This document shows positions 43,873-52,301 of a stretch of DNA of 64,000 nucleotides, piece by piece (positions within the stretch are counted from its first letter, which is position 1; each line of letters opens with the position of its first letter). The stretch comes from OMPR01 sp965183835 (GTDB taxonomy: Bacteria; Pseudomonadota; Alphaproteobacteria; Rhodobacterales; Rhodobacteraceae). The DNA is taken from NCBI GenBank assembly GCA_965183835.1, contig CBCYME010000017.1, forward strand, positions 248,001 to 312,000. The letters run 5' to 3'. Both the position numbers and the translations under genes were made by a program. The notes beneath the pieces are model-generated. The model was not told where the DNA came from and did not search any database. It saw only the letters and a list, made by a program, of their open reading frames with translations.

Positions 43873-45438
43873 TTGGCGGATTTTGGTAAGATTGAAGATA
43901 TTGGGCAACTCGAAGAGTGGCTAAAGATGCAAGATGTGCCGATGCGTGGCGCAATTGCCGCCCGTGCATCCCTGCGCAGCCTGCCCGCTGTCATGGCCAT
44001 TGTTGACCAAAAGGTCGAGAGCTTTGATGGCGAGGCCTTCTTAACTTCTGCCTTGCGTGCGACGCTCGCATCTGGGGTTGCGAGCTTATGTCCAACGCCA
44101 GATACCAAGGTCCGCTCCGCCGTTCTCTCAGCCGCGGACTGCGCCTCCACCTCTTACAACGTCACGCAAGCCGCCTCCCACGCCGCTCGTTCCTCCGCTG
44201 ATTCCGCGTTCTCTGCCATCCGGTCCGCTACCCTCTCAACCGCCCTGTCAGCCGTCCGCTCCTCTACGCTCGCCGCTGCTGAATCTGCCTTTTTTGCTCA
44301 TGAGGCTGCCCTCGATTCCCCTCTCCCTCTGCCCTCGCCCCCCCTTTACGCCGCCGACGAAGCCACCCTTTCCGCCGCTCTTAACGACGGTACCGTTGGA
44401 AAAATGCAGCCCCTTGCGGAAAAAATCTTTGAACACACCTTATGGTCAACAGATCATCGCGTTCCTGCGGTGCACAATTTATGGTTATCATTTGCTGCCC
44501 GCCCAGACCCCACCAACATCTGGCAGTTCTGGATCGAGTGGTATCAGGGCATGCTGGACGGAGCCCCGATGGCTTGGGATCTTCAATTACAGATCGCACT
44601 GATAGAAGATGCGATTTGGAACTCTGGACCAGAGGCTGTGGCGGCAGAGATAGAAGCCATTAAGGCTCAGTTTTTGTCTGAAAAAGCCCCTTTGGCTGAG
44701 GTCGTGAAATTTGACGACAACATTGGGGCATTTCGTGTCATTCCACAGGAGATTGCTAAACCAACACTTTTGGCTGCTACGTTGTCCCAAGTTGAGGATG
44801 CGTTGGACGTTGTATTGGCCGACCCTTCTAATGGATTGAATGAACGCTCTCGTGAAACACAGGTTCTACGCCGGAGCCTGTTGAAATACAGCAATGATCC
44901 GCAGCGGATAGAAATGGACTTCTTTTCGGCCCACGCGGGTCTGACTCGGCAGATTTTGGTTGAGGATCTCCCCCCTAGTGAGGCTAACCTAGCTTTGCAA
45001 CGCGCGCTTGAAGAAGGGGCGCAAGCTGTAAGAGCCACGCATCCGGATGTGGCTGAAAATCGGCATATTCTGAATTCTCAAAAAATTGCGGAACTCTCTA
45101 CAGATCAAAAAGCGAAACTTGCCGGGGCTCAACCTTTGTTGGAGGCGATCTCAAGTGGAGTGATGCAAGAGGATTTCAGCGACGATATTGCTTACCTGTT
45201 GGAAGACCATTTTCGTGTTCCTACATTCCCGCCCGAGTTTGTTGCAAAACATCGCAATCCGATTTTGGCCGAATCTGACGAGAAGTACCGAACCTTTGGA
45301 AGATTGGCGCAAATCGCTATCCAACTTCTCAAATCGCCTCAGATCTTAGACAGGATTGACGGCAGCGCTGGGTATAAAGCAGCAACCATATTCCTGACCG
45401 TTAAAGAGCTTATCAATCTCTGTATCGGATTGATTTGA
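43873..45438 (+). CDS. Unrecognised 521-residue protein with Ala/Ser-rich segment
   Basis: 521 residues from a TTG start (AAGG about 11 bases upstream). The N-terminus has IGQLEEWLKMQDVPMRGAIAARASLRSLPAV, a block I associate, from memory, with Rhodobacteraceae proteins of unknown function. Residues about 80-145 form an Ala/Ser-rich run (AASHAARSSADSAFSAIRSA and similar) that should be helical. The rest is acidic and mainly helical, with a hydrophobic C-terminal end (AATIFLTVKELINLCIGLI) that may touch the membrane. No signal peptide. Base composition falls toward the 3' end. The next genes lie in the same direction but with hairpins between them. Function unknown. Confidence 0.7.
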   Translation: MADFGKIEDIGQLEEWLKMQDVPMRGAIAARASLRSLPAVMAIVDQKVESFDGEAFLTSALRATLASGVASLCPTPDTKVRSAVLSAADCASTSYNVTQAASHAARSSADSAFSAIRSATLSTALSAVRSSTLAAAESAFFAHEAALDSPLPLPSPPLYAADEATLSAALNDGTVGKMQPLAEKIFEHTLWSTDHRVPAVHNLWLSFAARPDPTNIWQFWIEWYQGMLDGAPMAWDLQLQIALIEDAIWNSGPEAVAAEIEAIKAQFLSEKAPLAEVVKFDDNIGAFRVIPQEIAKPTLLAATLSQVEDALDVVLADPSNGLNERSRETQVLRRSLLKYSNDPQRIEMDFFSAHAGLTRQILVEDLPPSEANLALQRALEEGAQAVRATHPDVAENRHILNSQKIAELSTDQKAKLAGAQPLLEAISSGVMQEDFSDDIAYLLEDHFRVPTFPPEFVAKHRNPILAESDEKYRTFGRLAQIAIQLLKSPQILDRIDGSAGYKAATIFLTVKELINLCIGLI

Positions 45439-45457
45439 ACTCAATCTCAGACAGTCG

Positions 45458-45484
45458 GCAAACATCGCTATCTACGATGTTTGC
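45458..45484. terminator. Perfect hairpin after the 521-residue gene
   Basis: GCAAACATCG-CTATCTA-CGATGTTTGC, ten perfect pairs, 19 bases after the stop codon. No T-run. A smaller GAGTCC-TTTTAT-GGACTC stem lies at 45587-45604 in front of the next gene. Confidence 0.45.
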
Positions 45485-45638
45485 GAGCATATCGACTGGG
45501 TTTACCTTGCGCCCCCTCACTTCAAGCGACTCTTCGCGCATTGGTAAACCGCTCCTTAATCTTGCCCCATTTAGACTGTAGCATGTGAGTCCTTTTATGG
45601 ACTCGCGCAGCAAGACGCGGGCAAGGCATAGGCAGTTC

Positions 45639-46682
45639 ATGGCGCGGTTTTCGATTTTTATGTTGGGTGAATCCCAGATCACTGTTTCTGGTGGTCAACA
45701 GCTGGACGGCGTGACCCAAGGGGATGGCTCCCATCTGGTGGGTCAAACCATCACGCTGAACTCGAATGCATGGACCGAAGTTGAAATCCGCGACAACGAT
45801 ACAAACTTTGGTGACAACGACGGCACGCAGCGACTGGACGGGTCGCAAAACATTGATGGCACCACCTACGGGAACAACACGCGGGTCGAGGCCGAATATG
45901 GGCTGACCGTCACGGACGGCGTCAATTTCTGGCAGATGGTCGGGTTCAACGTCGTCAACTCCTCGCCCTCTTATGCCACGGTCGAAGGGCTGGCCTTTGT
46001 CGGAGACCCCGGCGATTTCCCCCCTGTTGGCACCCCACTATATGTATACGACGCGCAAGAAGGTCCGAATTTCAGCGTCGACGACTACGTCACCCCGATC
46101 TGCTACACACGCGGTACGTGGATCAAAACCGCCACAGATATTCAGCGCATCGAAAAGATAAATGTCGGGGACCTGGTCTGGACGCTGGACCATGGCCCCC
46201 AATCAGTGAAATGGATCGGGTCGCGTACTGTGATAGCGACCGGTCGCTTCGCCCCCGTTGAAATTCCACCCGGGGTTTTGGGCGCTGATTCTCCGGTTCA
46301 GGTGTCTCAACAGCATCGCGTGCTGATCACTGACCCGGCCGCTGAGCTGCAATATGGCACCACCCAAGTGTTCAGCCCAGCCATTGCGCTGGTTGATGCG
46401 GGGCTGGCGCGGATCGTCCCGGCAAAATCAGTTGAGTATTTCCATATCCTTTTGGAAAATCATGACATTATCAAAGCAAACGGGGTCACATCTGAATCCC
46501 TATTTATGGATGACAATGCGCTTGCGGATGATCCCGATGCCCTGTTTTTCCCTGGTCTGAACGTTGGCCCCCACCCCAAACACCGCTTGGCGCGCCCAAC
46601 ACTTCGGCGACAAGAAGCCAGCGCACTGCTGTGTGAATTAACCAAGATTGATCGAGCAATACCCTTACGCCATAGTGCGTGA
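45639..46682 (+). CDS. Hint_2 (Hedgehog/intein-type) domain protein
   Basis: 347 residues from the ATG at 45639. An N-terminal beta-rich region (1-150) has two related blocks (QQLDGVTQGDGSHL, QRLDGSQNIDGTTY). The Hint_2 domain starts at C155 (CYTRGTWIKTATDIQRI) and contains VGDLVWTLDHGPQSVKWIGSRTV, a QHRVLI segment and the EYFHILLENHDIIKANGVTSES end. Hint domains cut or rearrange peptide bonds at an N-terminal Cys or Ser. The Roseobacter Hint_2 proteins are thought to be surface-related, but no process is established. There is no classical signal peptide; secretion by another route is possible. Confidence 0.88.
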   Translation: MARFSIFMLGESQITVSGGQQLDGVTQGDGSHLVGQTITLNSNAWTEVEIRDNDTNFGDNDGTQRLDGSQNIDGTTYGNNTRVEAEYGLTVTDGVNFWQMVGFNVVNSSPSYATVEGLAFVGDPGDFPPVGTPLYVYDAQEGPNFSVDDYVTPICYTRGTWIKTATDIQRIEKINVGDLVWTLDHGPQSVKWIGSRTVIATGRFAPVEIPPGVLGADSPVQVSQQHRVLITDPAAELQYGTTQVFSPAIALVDAGLARIVPAKSVEYFHILLENHDIIKANGVTSESLFMDDNALADDPDALFFPGLNVGPHPKHRLARPTLRRQEASALLCELTKIDRAIPLRHSA

Positions 46683-46734
46683 GCGTCCCAATGGGGCATC
46701 AGACCCCGTACGACCGAAAATAACGAGGCAAAAC

Positions 46735-47052
46735 ATGAAGCTTTTTCTGACAATCGCACTCTGCGCTGGGTCATTGGTGGCGCTCGCCCCCGCCCCAGCA
46801 GACGCCGCATCCGGCACCATCAATCGCGCCTGCCGTGCCTCTGATCGGCCTGCCGCCTCGCGCGAACTCTGTGGCTGCATCCAACAGGTCGCCAACAAAT
46901 CCCTGTCTCGCTCAGAACGCCGGACAGTCGCGAAATGGTTCGCCGACCCCCACCAAGCACAAGAAATGCGCATGTCAAACCGCAGCAGCGACGAAAAGCT
47001 CTGGCTGCGGTACAAAGCCTTTGGGCAAAAGGTTCACGCGACCTGCCGGTAA
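46735..47052 (+). CDS. Small exported protein with three spaced cysteines
   Basis: 105 residues. Signal peptide MKLFLTIALCAGSLVALAPAPADA with cleavage near residue 24, after GAGG. The mature part CRASDRPAASRELCGCIQQVAN then FADPHQAQEMRMSNRSSDEKLWLRYKAFG is a pattern conserved in Rhodobacteraceae and often given a misleading transporter name. It is too small to be a transporter; it is a periplasmic protein of unknown role. A strong hairpin terminator follows. Confidence 0.8.
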   Translation: MKLFLTIALCAGSLVALAPAPADAASGTINRACRASDRPAASRELCGCIQQVANKSLSRSERRTVAKWFADPHQAQEMRMSNRSSDEKLWLRYKAFGQKVHATCR

Positions 47053-47074
47053 AAAGATACCCCACCTCACCTTT

Positions 47075-47103
47075 GCAAAAAGCCGGATCCACCGGCTTTT
47101 TGC
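47075..47103. terminator. Strong bidirectional terminator
   Basis: GCAAAAAGCCGG-ATCCA-CCGGCTTTTTGC, twelve perfect pairs with A and T runs inside the stem. It lies between the convergent small exported protein and the HisD-family gene. Confidence 0.8.
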
Positions 47104-47190
47104 ACACCCTATCCGTAGATTTTCACACGGCGCCCTCAGGCAAAATGGGAAGTCAGCGCAACGAACATCGAACATCCGTCACGCCATAAA

Positions 47191-48495
47191 TCACGCCTCG
47201 CTACCGGCCAATTTCAACGCAGGTTGCAACTTGTCCAGCCGAATATCTGCCGTGCGCGCGTGACCCTCCATCCCTTCGGCCCGGGAAATCACCGCAGTCG
47301 ACCGGGCAAGATCTGGCAATGCCTCCTCGCTCACACGCTGCCACGTCACCGTTTTCAGGAACTTATGCACAGACAGACCGCCCGTGTATCGCGCCGCGCC
47401 CGACGTGGGCAGGACATGGTTCGGCCCAGACGCTTTATCCCCAAACGCAACCGTGGTGTTTTCCCCCAGAAACAGCGATCCATAAGCATTCAACCGCAGA
47501 CGCCACCATTCCAAATCAGCCGCTTGCACATGCAGATGCTCAGGCGCATAGGTATCCGCCATCTGCGCAACCTCTTCGCGATCCGAACACAGCATCACTT
47601 CGCCAAGTGAATCCCACGCTGCTTGCGCGCTCGATCGGTTGGGTTCTGGCAATTCTGCGATACATCCGGGGATATGCGCCAAGACCGCATCCGCCAGCGC
47701 CCGGCTGTCCGTCGCTAGCCAAACCGGCGAGTTATACCCGTGTTCTGCCTGTCCAACCAAATCCCACGCCACCGTATACGGATCAGCCGTGGCATCCGCC
47801 AACACCATCGAATCCGTGGGGCCCGCAAACATATCGATCCCAACTGGGCCAAAGAGCTGGCGCTTGGCTTCGGCCACAAACTGGTTGCCCGGGCCGACCA
47901 AAATGTCAGCTGGCGCGCACCCAAAAAGCCCCTGCGCCATCGCCGCCACCCCTTGAACCCCACCAAGCGCAAGAATGCGATCCGCACCGGCAAGCGACAT
48001 TGCATACAGAATCGCAGCATGCACACCCTGCCCCGGGCGTGGCGGCGAACATGCTGTGATATTGGGCACACCCGCGGCGCGTGCGGTGGTGATCGTCATC
48101 AGCGCCGACGCGATATGGGCATACCGACCTCCGGGCACATAGGCCCCCGCCGCGCTGAGCGGAATTTGGCGCTGCCCCGCGATCAACCCCGGGCGCAGCT
48201 CAATTTCAAAATCCTGTGCTGACAGCCGCTGCGCATCTGCAAACCGACGGATGTTGTCATGGGCATATTGGATCTCGGCCTTCAGCGCATCAGGCACCCG
48301 ACGCGATGCTTCTTCGACCTGATCCGGGGTCACCACGATGTCCCCCTCCCAACCGTCCAGCTTGGCGGTATATTCACGCACGGCGTCCTCTCCGCCCTCT
48401 TTCATGCGGGCCAACATGACTTGGACAATGTCGGATGTGTCGCCTCCGGATTGGGGTGGCAATCCAGGGGCGGATTTCAAAAATTCAACGGGCAT
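47191..48495 (-). CDS. HisD-family dehydrogenase, resembling sulfopropanediol 3-dehydrogenase (HpsN)
   Basis: 434 residues of the histidinol dehydrogenase fold. All catalytic positions of HisD are there: the zinc ligands Q and H in QAEHGYNSP, D in FGDKASG and H in MEGHARTADIRL, and the EH pair in YAPEHLHVQ. Two segments point away from histidine synthesis: NHVLPTSGAARYTGGLSVHKFLKTVTWQR is, as I recall it, the HpsN form, where true HisD has a different string after NHVLPT. HpsN oxidises 2,3-dihydroxypropane-1-sulfonate to (R)-sulfolactate with NAD. No his gene is nearby, and a divergent LysR gene sits 79 bases away, as expected for a catabolic gene. Substrate inferred. Confidence 0.85.
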   Translation of the reverse strand: MPVEFLKSAPGLPPQSGGDTSDIVQVMLARMKEGGEDAVREYTAKLDGWEGDIVVTPDQVEEASRRVPDALKAEIQYAHDNIRRFADAQRLSAQDFEIELRPGLIAGQRQIPLSAAGAYVPGGRYAHIASALMTITTARAAGVPNITACSPPRPGQGVHAAILYAMSLAGADRILALGGVQGVAAMAQGLFGCAPADILVGPGNQFVAEAKRQLFGPVGIDMFAGPTDSMVLADATADPYTVAWDLVGQAEHGYNSPVWLATDSRALADAVLAHIPGCIAELPEPNRSSAQAAWDSLGEVMLCSDREEVAQMADTYAPEHLHVQAADLEWWRLRLNAYGSLFLGENTTVAFGDKASGPNHVLPTSGAARYTGGLSVHKFLKTVTWQRVSEEALPDLARSTAVISRAEGMEGHARTADIRLDKLQPALKLAGSEA

Positions 48496-48538
48496 AGGCG
48501 ATATCCAGTCTGTTCAGAGCTTGACCTGAGGGAAGAGG

Positions 48539-48559
48539 AGTTTCACAAAAGGCGAAACT
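48539..48559. promoter_or_regulatory. Inverted repeat in the dehydrogenase/LysR divergent promoter
   Basis: AGTTTC-ACAAAAGGC-GAAACT, six-base arms around nine bases, placed between the two divergent starts; a probable binding site for the LysR protein at 48575. Confidence 0.5.
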
Positions 48560-48574
48560 ACGGAGGGGGTCAAC

Positions 48575-49540
48575 ATGTTGATGAAGGGTGTAACCCTGCG
48601 CGGGTTGGAGGTGTTCGAAGCCTTGGCGAAAACGGGGTCTGTGGCGCAGGCGTCGGACCTGACGGGCCTCAGCCAACCTGCTGTCAGCCAACAGTTGCGT
48701 AATCTCGAAAAGGCTCTGGGGACCGATTTGGTCGATCACGGCAAACGCCCGATGCGGGTCACCCCGGCGGGGCGCTCGTTTTTGGCGCGCACGGAAACCG
48801 TACTCAGCGAATTGCGACTGGCACAAAGCGAACTGACGGTGATGGACCTGACCCACCTCAGCACCCTGTCGATTGGCCTCATCGATGATTTCGACAACGA
48901 CCTGACCCCCCGATTGGTGACCGTGCTTGCCGATAGCCTGACCAAATGCCGGTTCAAACTGATCACAGCGCCCAGCCATGAAATCAGCGAAGCGATGCAG
49001 GCGCAGCGGCTGCATATCGCGGTTGCCGCCAGCACGGGCGAAATGCTCGAAGGCGTGATTGAATACCCGCTGGTGCGGGATCCCTTTATGCTCGTCACGC
49101 CCAAGGGCTTTGTGCCTGATGGTGCGGATGTAATGGCGACTCTGCAAAACCTGCCCCTGTTGCGCTATGCGCGCGAGCAGCTGATCAGCCGCCAGATCGA
49201 AGGTCACTTGGCGCGCCAAAAGCTGGAGTTTGAGGAGCGCTTTGAAATTGGCTCGCATCTGGCGCTGGTTGCCATGGTGGCTCGGCGTGTGGGCTGGTCG
49301 ATCACCACGCCACTGGGATACATGCGCGCAGCGCGGTTCCACGATCAGATCGACGCCTTTCCGCTGCCAATTGCGTCGTTCTCGCGAACCATTTCGCTGT
49401 TTGCGGGTGCGGATTGGGCGGACCGCGTGCCACGAGATGTGGCGCAAACCATGCGCCAACTGGTTCAGCGGCAAATGATCGATCCGGCCCTGACCCAGCT
49501 GCCCTGGCTGTCCGGCCAATTGCGCGTCATCGATGCCTGA
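48575..49540 (+). CDS. LysR-family regulator divergent from the HpsN-like gene
   Basis: 321 residues. The winged helix-turn-helix (residues about 7-65, GVTLRGLEVFEALAKTGSVAQ then GLSQPAVSQQLRNLEKALG) is followed by an effector domain. Good ribosome site (GGAGG). Divergent from the HisD-family dehydrogenase with a shared promoter region and an inverted repeat, so it probably senses that enzyme's substrate and controls it. No other transport gene is next to it. Confidence 0.93.
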   Translation: MLMKGVTLRGLEVFEALAKTGSVAQASDLTGLSQPAVSQQLRNLEKALGTDLVDHGKRPMRVTPAGRSFLARTETVLSELRLAQSELTVMDLTHLSTLSIGLIDDFDNDLTPRLVTVLADSLTKCRFKLITAPSHEISEAMQAQRLHIAVAASTGEMLEGVIEYPLVRDPFMLVTPKGFVPDGADVMATLQNLPLLRYAREQLISRQIEGHLARQKLEFEERFEIGSHLALVAMVARRVGWSITTPLGYMRAARFHDQIDAFPLPIASFSRTISLFAGADWADRVPRDVAQTMRQLVQRQMIDPALTQLPWLSGQLRVIDA

Positions 49541-49693
49541 CACTAGGCCTGTGCCCGCGACGGACTGAAAAAAGGGCAAGATCATTCGAATGGGGTTCCC
49601 TGTGACTGTCTGATGTATCAGCCAGCCCGCCCCCTTTCAGGCAAGTGCCCGCGTCAGAGTTTCATCAACAGAATTCAGTAGATTTCGAATTTC

Positions 49694-50140
49694 TTAAGTC
49701 AGCTGCGTTTTCAACCTCTCTGCCGCCTGTTCGATCAAATTCAAGGTCCCATCAAAATCGCGGGTATAGTACGGGTCGGGCACGTGATTCACCTCTGCGC
49801 TCAGCACGTAATCCGTGAACAAATGAACCGGTGTCTGATTACCCGCAGGACGCATCGCCTCGATATTGGCAACGTTCTCCGCATCCATCCCCATGATCAG
49901 ATCAAAACGGTCAAAATCCGCTAGAATAAACTGGCGCGCTCTTAGCTTACTCAAGTCATAGCCTCGCACCTGCGCGGCCCGTTGCATGGGGCCATAGGGC
50001 GCCTCGCCAACATGCCACCCTCCGGTGCCCGCACTATCGACCGTCGACTCCGGCATAAGCGCGTGGAATACAGCCTCTGCCGTTGGCGAGCGACAAATAT
50101 TCCCAAGACAAACAAATAGAATTCGGGGCACGGTGGACAT
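49694..50140 (-). CDS. Low-molecular-weight protein-tyrosine phosphatase
   Basis: 148 residues from the ATG after AAAGGAG. The P-loop is VCLGNICRSP (C-x5-R-S), the general acid is in VPDPYY. Removes phosphate from tyrosine of proteins; in some bacteria it partners with a tyrosine kinase in polysaccharide export, but no such kinase is adjacent. It is 41 bases divergent from the sirtuin gene. The open frame reaches 85 codons further up through the sirtuin gene and that part is not coding here. Confidence 0.95.
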   Translation of the reverse strand: MSTVPRILFVCLGNICRSPTAEAVFHALMPESTVDSAGTGGWHVGEAPYGPMQRAAQVRGYDLSKLRARQFILADFDRFDLIMGMDAENVANIEAMRPAGNQTPVHLFTDYVLSAEVNHVPDPYYTRDFDGTLNLIEQAAERLKTQLT

Positions 50141-50181
50141 AGGTTTCTCCTTTGGCAGCCATGTAAACGATGAGGACGGTA

Positions 50182-50877
50182 ATGGAAAAGATCGTGATTT
50201 TAACCGGGGCCGGGATCTCTGCCGAAAGCGGGCTGGGCACCTTCCGGGATGAGGGCGGGTTGTGGTCCCAGCACCAGATCGAAGATGTCGCAACCCCCGA
50301 AGGGTTCGCCCGTGATCCGGCTTTGGTTCAGGGATTTTACAACGCCCGACGCGCCCAAGCGGCCCAAGCCACGCCCAACGCCGCACATCAGGCATTGGCT
50401 CGACTGCAACGGGTATTTCCGGGCGAAGTAGTTGTTATCACACAGAATGTGGATGGCCTGCACGAAGCAGCAGGCAGCCAGGCTGTCCTGCACATGCACG
50501 GCATTCTGTCCGGGGCGCTCTGTAGCAGCTGCGACCACCGCTGGCCTGCGCCATTGGAAATGCAAGTCGGTGAGCCCTGCCCCGCCTGTCAGGCCCCAAC
50601 TGCGCGCCCAGATATCGTCTGGTTTGGCGAAATGCCCTATGGCATGGATGAAATTTACGATCATCTCTCACAGGCATCCCTGTTTGCGGCCATCGGCACC
50701 TCTGGGCAGGTCTACCCCGCTGCCGCCTTTGTGCACGAGGCCATCGCGGCTGGTGCCAAAACCGTCGAACTCAATCTGGAGCCCTCTGCCGTGGTCTCAA
50801 ACTTTGACGAAACCCACTTTGGCCCGGCCAGCGACATCGTCCCCGCTTGGGTAGAACGCCTTTTGCGCGCCCCTTGA
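50182..50877 (+). CDS. cobB: NAD-dependent protein deacylase (sirtuin)
   Basis: 231 residues. GAGISAESGLGTFR is the NAD-binding start, TQNVDGLH has the catalytic region, HMHGILSGALC carries the base histidine, and the zinc site is two C-x2-C pairs (CSSC and CPAC). The Tyr and Arg of FYNARRA match the Y-x2-R motif that marks class III sirtuins able to remove succinyl and malonyl groups. Start at the ATG after GAGGACGG; an in-frame ATG four codons upstream has no site of its own. Divergent from the phosphatase gene. Confidence 0.95.
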   Translation: MEKIVILTGAGISAESGLGTFRDEGGLWSQHQIEDVATPEGFARDPALVQGFYNARRAQAAQATPNAAHQALARLQRVFPGEVVVITQNVDGLHEAAGSQAVLHMHGILSGALCSSCDHRWPAPLEMQVGEPCPACQAPTARPDIVWFGEMPYGMDEIYDHLSQASLFAAIGTSGQVYPAAAFVHEAIAAGAKTVELNLEPSAVVSNFDETHFGPASDIVPAWVERLLRAP

Positions 50878-50883
50878 CGCAAC

Positions 50884-50909
50884 AAGGCCGGGCGATCAAG
50901 CCCGACCTT
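50884..50909. terminator. Hairpin between convergent sirtuin and PCu(A)C genes
   Basis: AAGG-C-CGGGC-GATCAA-GCCCG-A-CCTT, nine pairs with a single mismatch. No T-run. Confidence 0.4.
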
Positions 50910-50958
50910 CGCCCGAAAGAGGGCTGCCGCAGGTGGCCAGAGGCCGGGCGCGACCTCC

Positions 50959-51438
50959 TTAGTTTTTATGCGTGCCGTGGCTCATGCCGCCTTCAGCAGG
51001 CTTGCGTTCCAGATCCACAGGGATCTCAACCGTCACTTCACCAGCCTTTTCAAAGACCAACGTTACCGGGATCATATCGCCCTGCTCAAACGGCTGATTC
51101 AGCCCCATGAACATCACGTGATCCCCGCCCCGCTTAAGCGGATGCATTTCACCGGCGGGAATGGCGAAACCCTCTTCGACGTGCAGCATCTGCATCACGC
51201 CATCGCCATTTTCCTTGTGTGTGTGCAATTCAACGCGCTTGGCCACATCGGATGTCACATCGATCAGGCGGTCATTTTCGGAACCATGGTTCATGATCAT
51301 CATAAACGCCGCGCCGGTTTTGGCAGTTTTGCCAGCTGAACGGGCATAGGCATCTTTAACCATAACATCCGCAGCAAACGCAGACGTCGCCAGGCCAAGG
51401 GTTGCAACAGCGGTGAACAGGGTGGATTTGAAAGACAT
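50959..51438 (-). CDS. Periplasmic copper chaperone PCu(A)C
   Basis: 159 residues with a signal peptide (MSFKSTLFTAVATLGLATSAFA). The copper site H(M)X10MX21HXM is complete: ELHTHKENGDGVMQM, then EMHPLKRGGDHVMFMGL. The C-terminus ends with a methionine/histidine tail (GGMSHGTHKN). Delivers Cu(I) to the CuA centre of cytochrome c oxidase or to other cuproproteins in the periplasm. A second small exported protein lies 54 bases upstream on the same strand, so they may be co-transcribed. Confidence 0.93.
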   Translation of the reverse strand: MSFKSTLFTAVATLGLATSAFAADVMVKDAYARSAGKTAKTGAAFMMIMNHGSENDRLIDVTSDVAKRVELHTHKENGDGVMQMLHVEEGFAIPAGEMHPLKRGGDHVMFMGLNQPFEQGDMIPVTLVFEKAGEVTVEIPVDLERKPAEGGMSHGTHKN

Positions 51439-51492
51439 TACGTCTCTCCTTTTATTGATCTAACAGTTTGAAAGCATTGGTCTTCGAAAAGG

Positions 51493-51843
51493 TCAGATCA
51501 GAGCAGGTGGCGCCCGTGCCGTGGCACGCAGCATCACGGCGGTGGTAACTTGCGCGCGGCCTTTCGCCCCGTGCACCGGCATTCCAGCAGGCGCGCGCGG
51601 AGCCGTAATATCCGCGACCCCAAGGGCGCTCAGCAACGTCAGCGCAAAATCAGGACAGTAATGTGGCGCTTGGGTTGGTTGCCCCTCGGCATCCACATAG
51701 ACCATCACTGGACCAGTGCCGGTGCAAATCTCCATCTGCCCCTGCGCCATGGTCACACCACGGCTTTGCGCCAGGCTCTGTCCGGTCAGAACCAGAACCA
51801 GCGACAGCGTCACCGCCAGATATATGCGCACAACAGCCTTCAT
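51493..51843 (-). CDS. Small exported/membrane protein upstream of PCu(A)C (DUF2946-like)
   Basis: 116 residues. A hydrophobic N-terminus (VRIYLAVTLSLVLVLTGQSLAQ) serves as signal or anchor. The mature part has two cysteines (EICTG and HYCPDFALTLL); C-x-TG and HCP motifs like these are common in DUF2946-type proteins next to copper genes. It precedes the PCu(A)C gene and probably shares its transcript, which suggests a role in copper handling. Start set at the ATG before KAVVRIYL; the ribosome site is poor. The family call is tentative. Confidence 0.65.
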   Translation of the reverse strand: MKAVVRIYLAVTLSLVLVLTGQSLAQSRGVTMAQGQMEICTGTGPVMVYVDAEGQPTQAPHYCPDFALTLLSALGVADITAPRAPAGMPVHGAKGRAQVTTAVMLRATARAPPALI

Positions 51844-51955
51844 TTCAGGATTGGTATGATCCCGTTTTTTCACGTCTTCAAGGGCAAAGCCCGCCCTGCT
51901 GCGGATCGCCGCGCCATCCCCGGAAATACACATCCCCTCACCGGCACCTCCAAAC

Positions 51956-51986
51956 GAAAACAGCCCCGCATCTCACGATGCAGGGC
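51956..51986 (-). terminator. Rho-independent terminator of rpmB
   Basis: On the minus strand GCCCTGCATC-GTGA-GATGCGGGGC forms ten pairs (one G-U) and is followed by TGTTTTCG. It is 28 bases past the rpmB stop. Confidence 0.75.
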
Positions 51987-52013
51987 CGTTAAAATTCAGG
52001 TTGTGAAACCAGA

Positions 52014-52301
52014 TCAGGCTGCGGCTTGCGCCTTAGCGATCTCTTTTTTCACTTTCAAAGCGCCGGTGGACAGCTCTTCGTCTTTGGCTTTTGCCAAGAA
52101 CGCGTCCAGACCACCACGGTGATCAACAGAGCGCAGAGCAGCTGCAGAAATCTTCAGCTTGACGCCACGGCCCAGTGCTTCGGACTGCAGGGTAACGTCA
52201 TTCAGGTTCGGCAGAAACCGACGACGGGTTCTGTTTTTTGCATGGCTGACATTGTTGCCAGTCATCGGGCCTTTTCCGGTCAGTTCGCAACGGCGCGACA
52301 T
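52014..52301 (-). CDS. rpmB: 50S ribosomal protein L28
   Basis: 95 residues. The family start MSRRCELTGKGPMTGNNVSHA and the basic RRFLPNLNDVTLQS segment are clear. Bound to 23S rRNA in the large subunit. Start at the ATG with AAGGAT upstream; the open frame extends 15 codons further without family similarity. Followed by its own terminator. L33 is not next to it. Confidence 0.98.
   Translation of the reverse strand: MSRRCELTGKGPMTGNNVSHAKNRTRRRFLPNLNDVTLQSEALGRGVKLKISAAALRSVDHRGGLDAFLAKAKDEELSTGALKVKKEIAKAQAAA

Noticed and set aside
47191..48495. Calling the gene hisD of histidine synthesis
   Set aside because: The C-terminal motif around NHVLPTSGAARYTGG and the divergent LysR neighbour fit the HpsN-type branch better.
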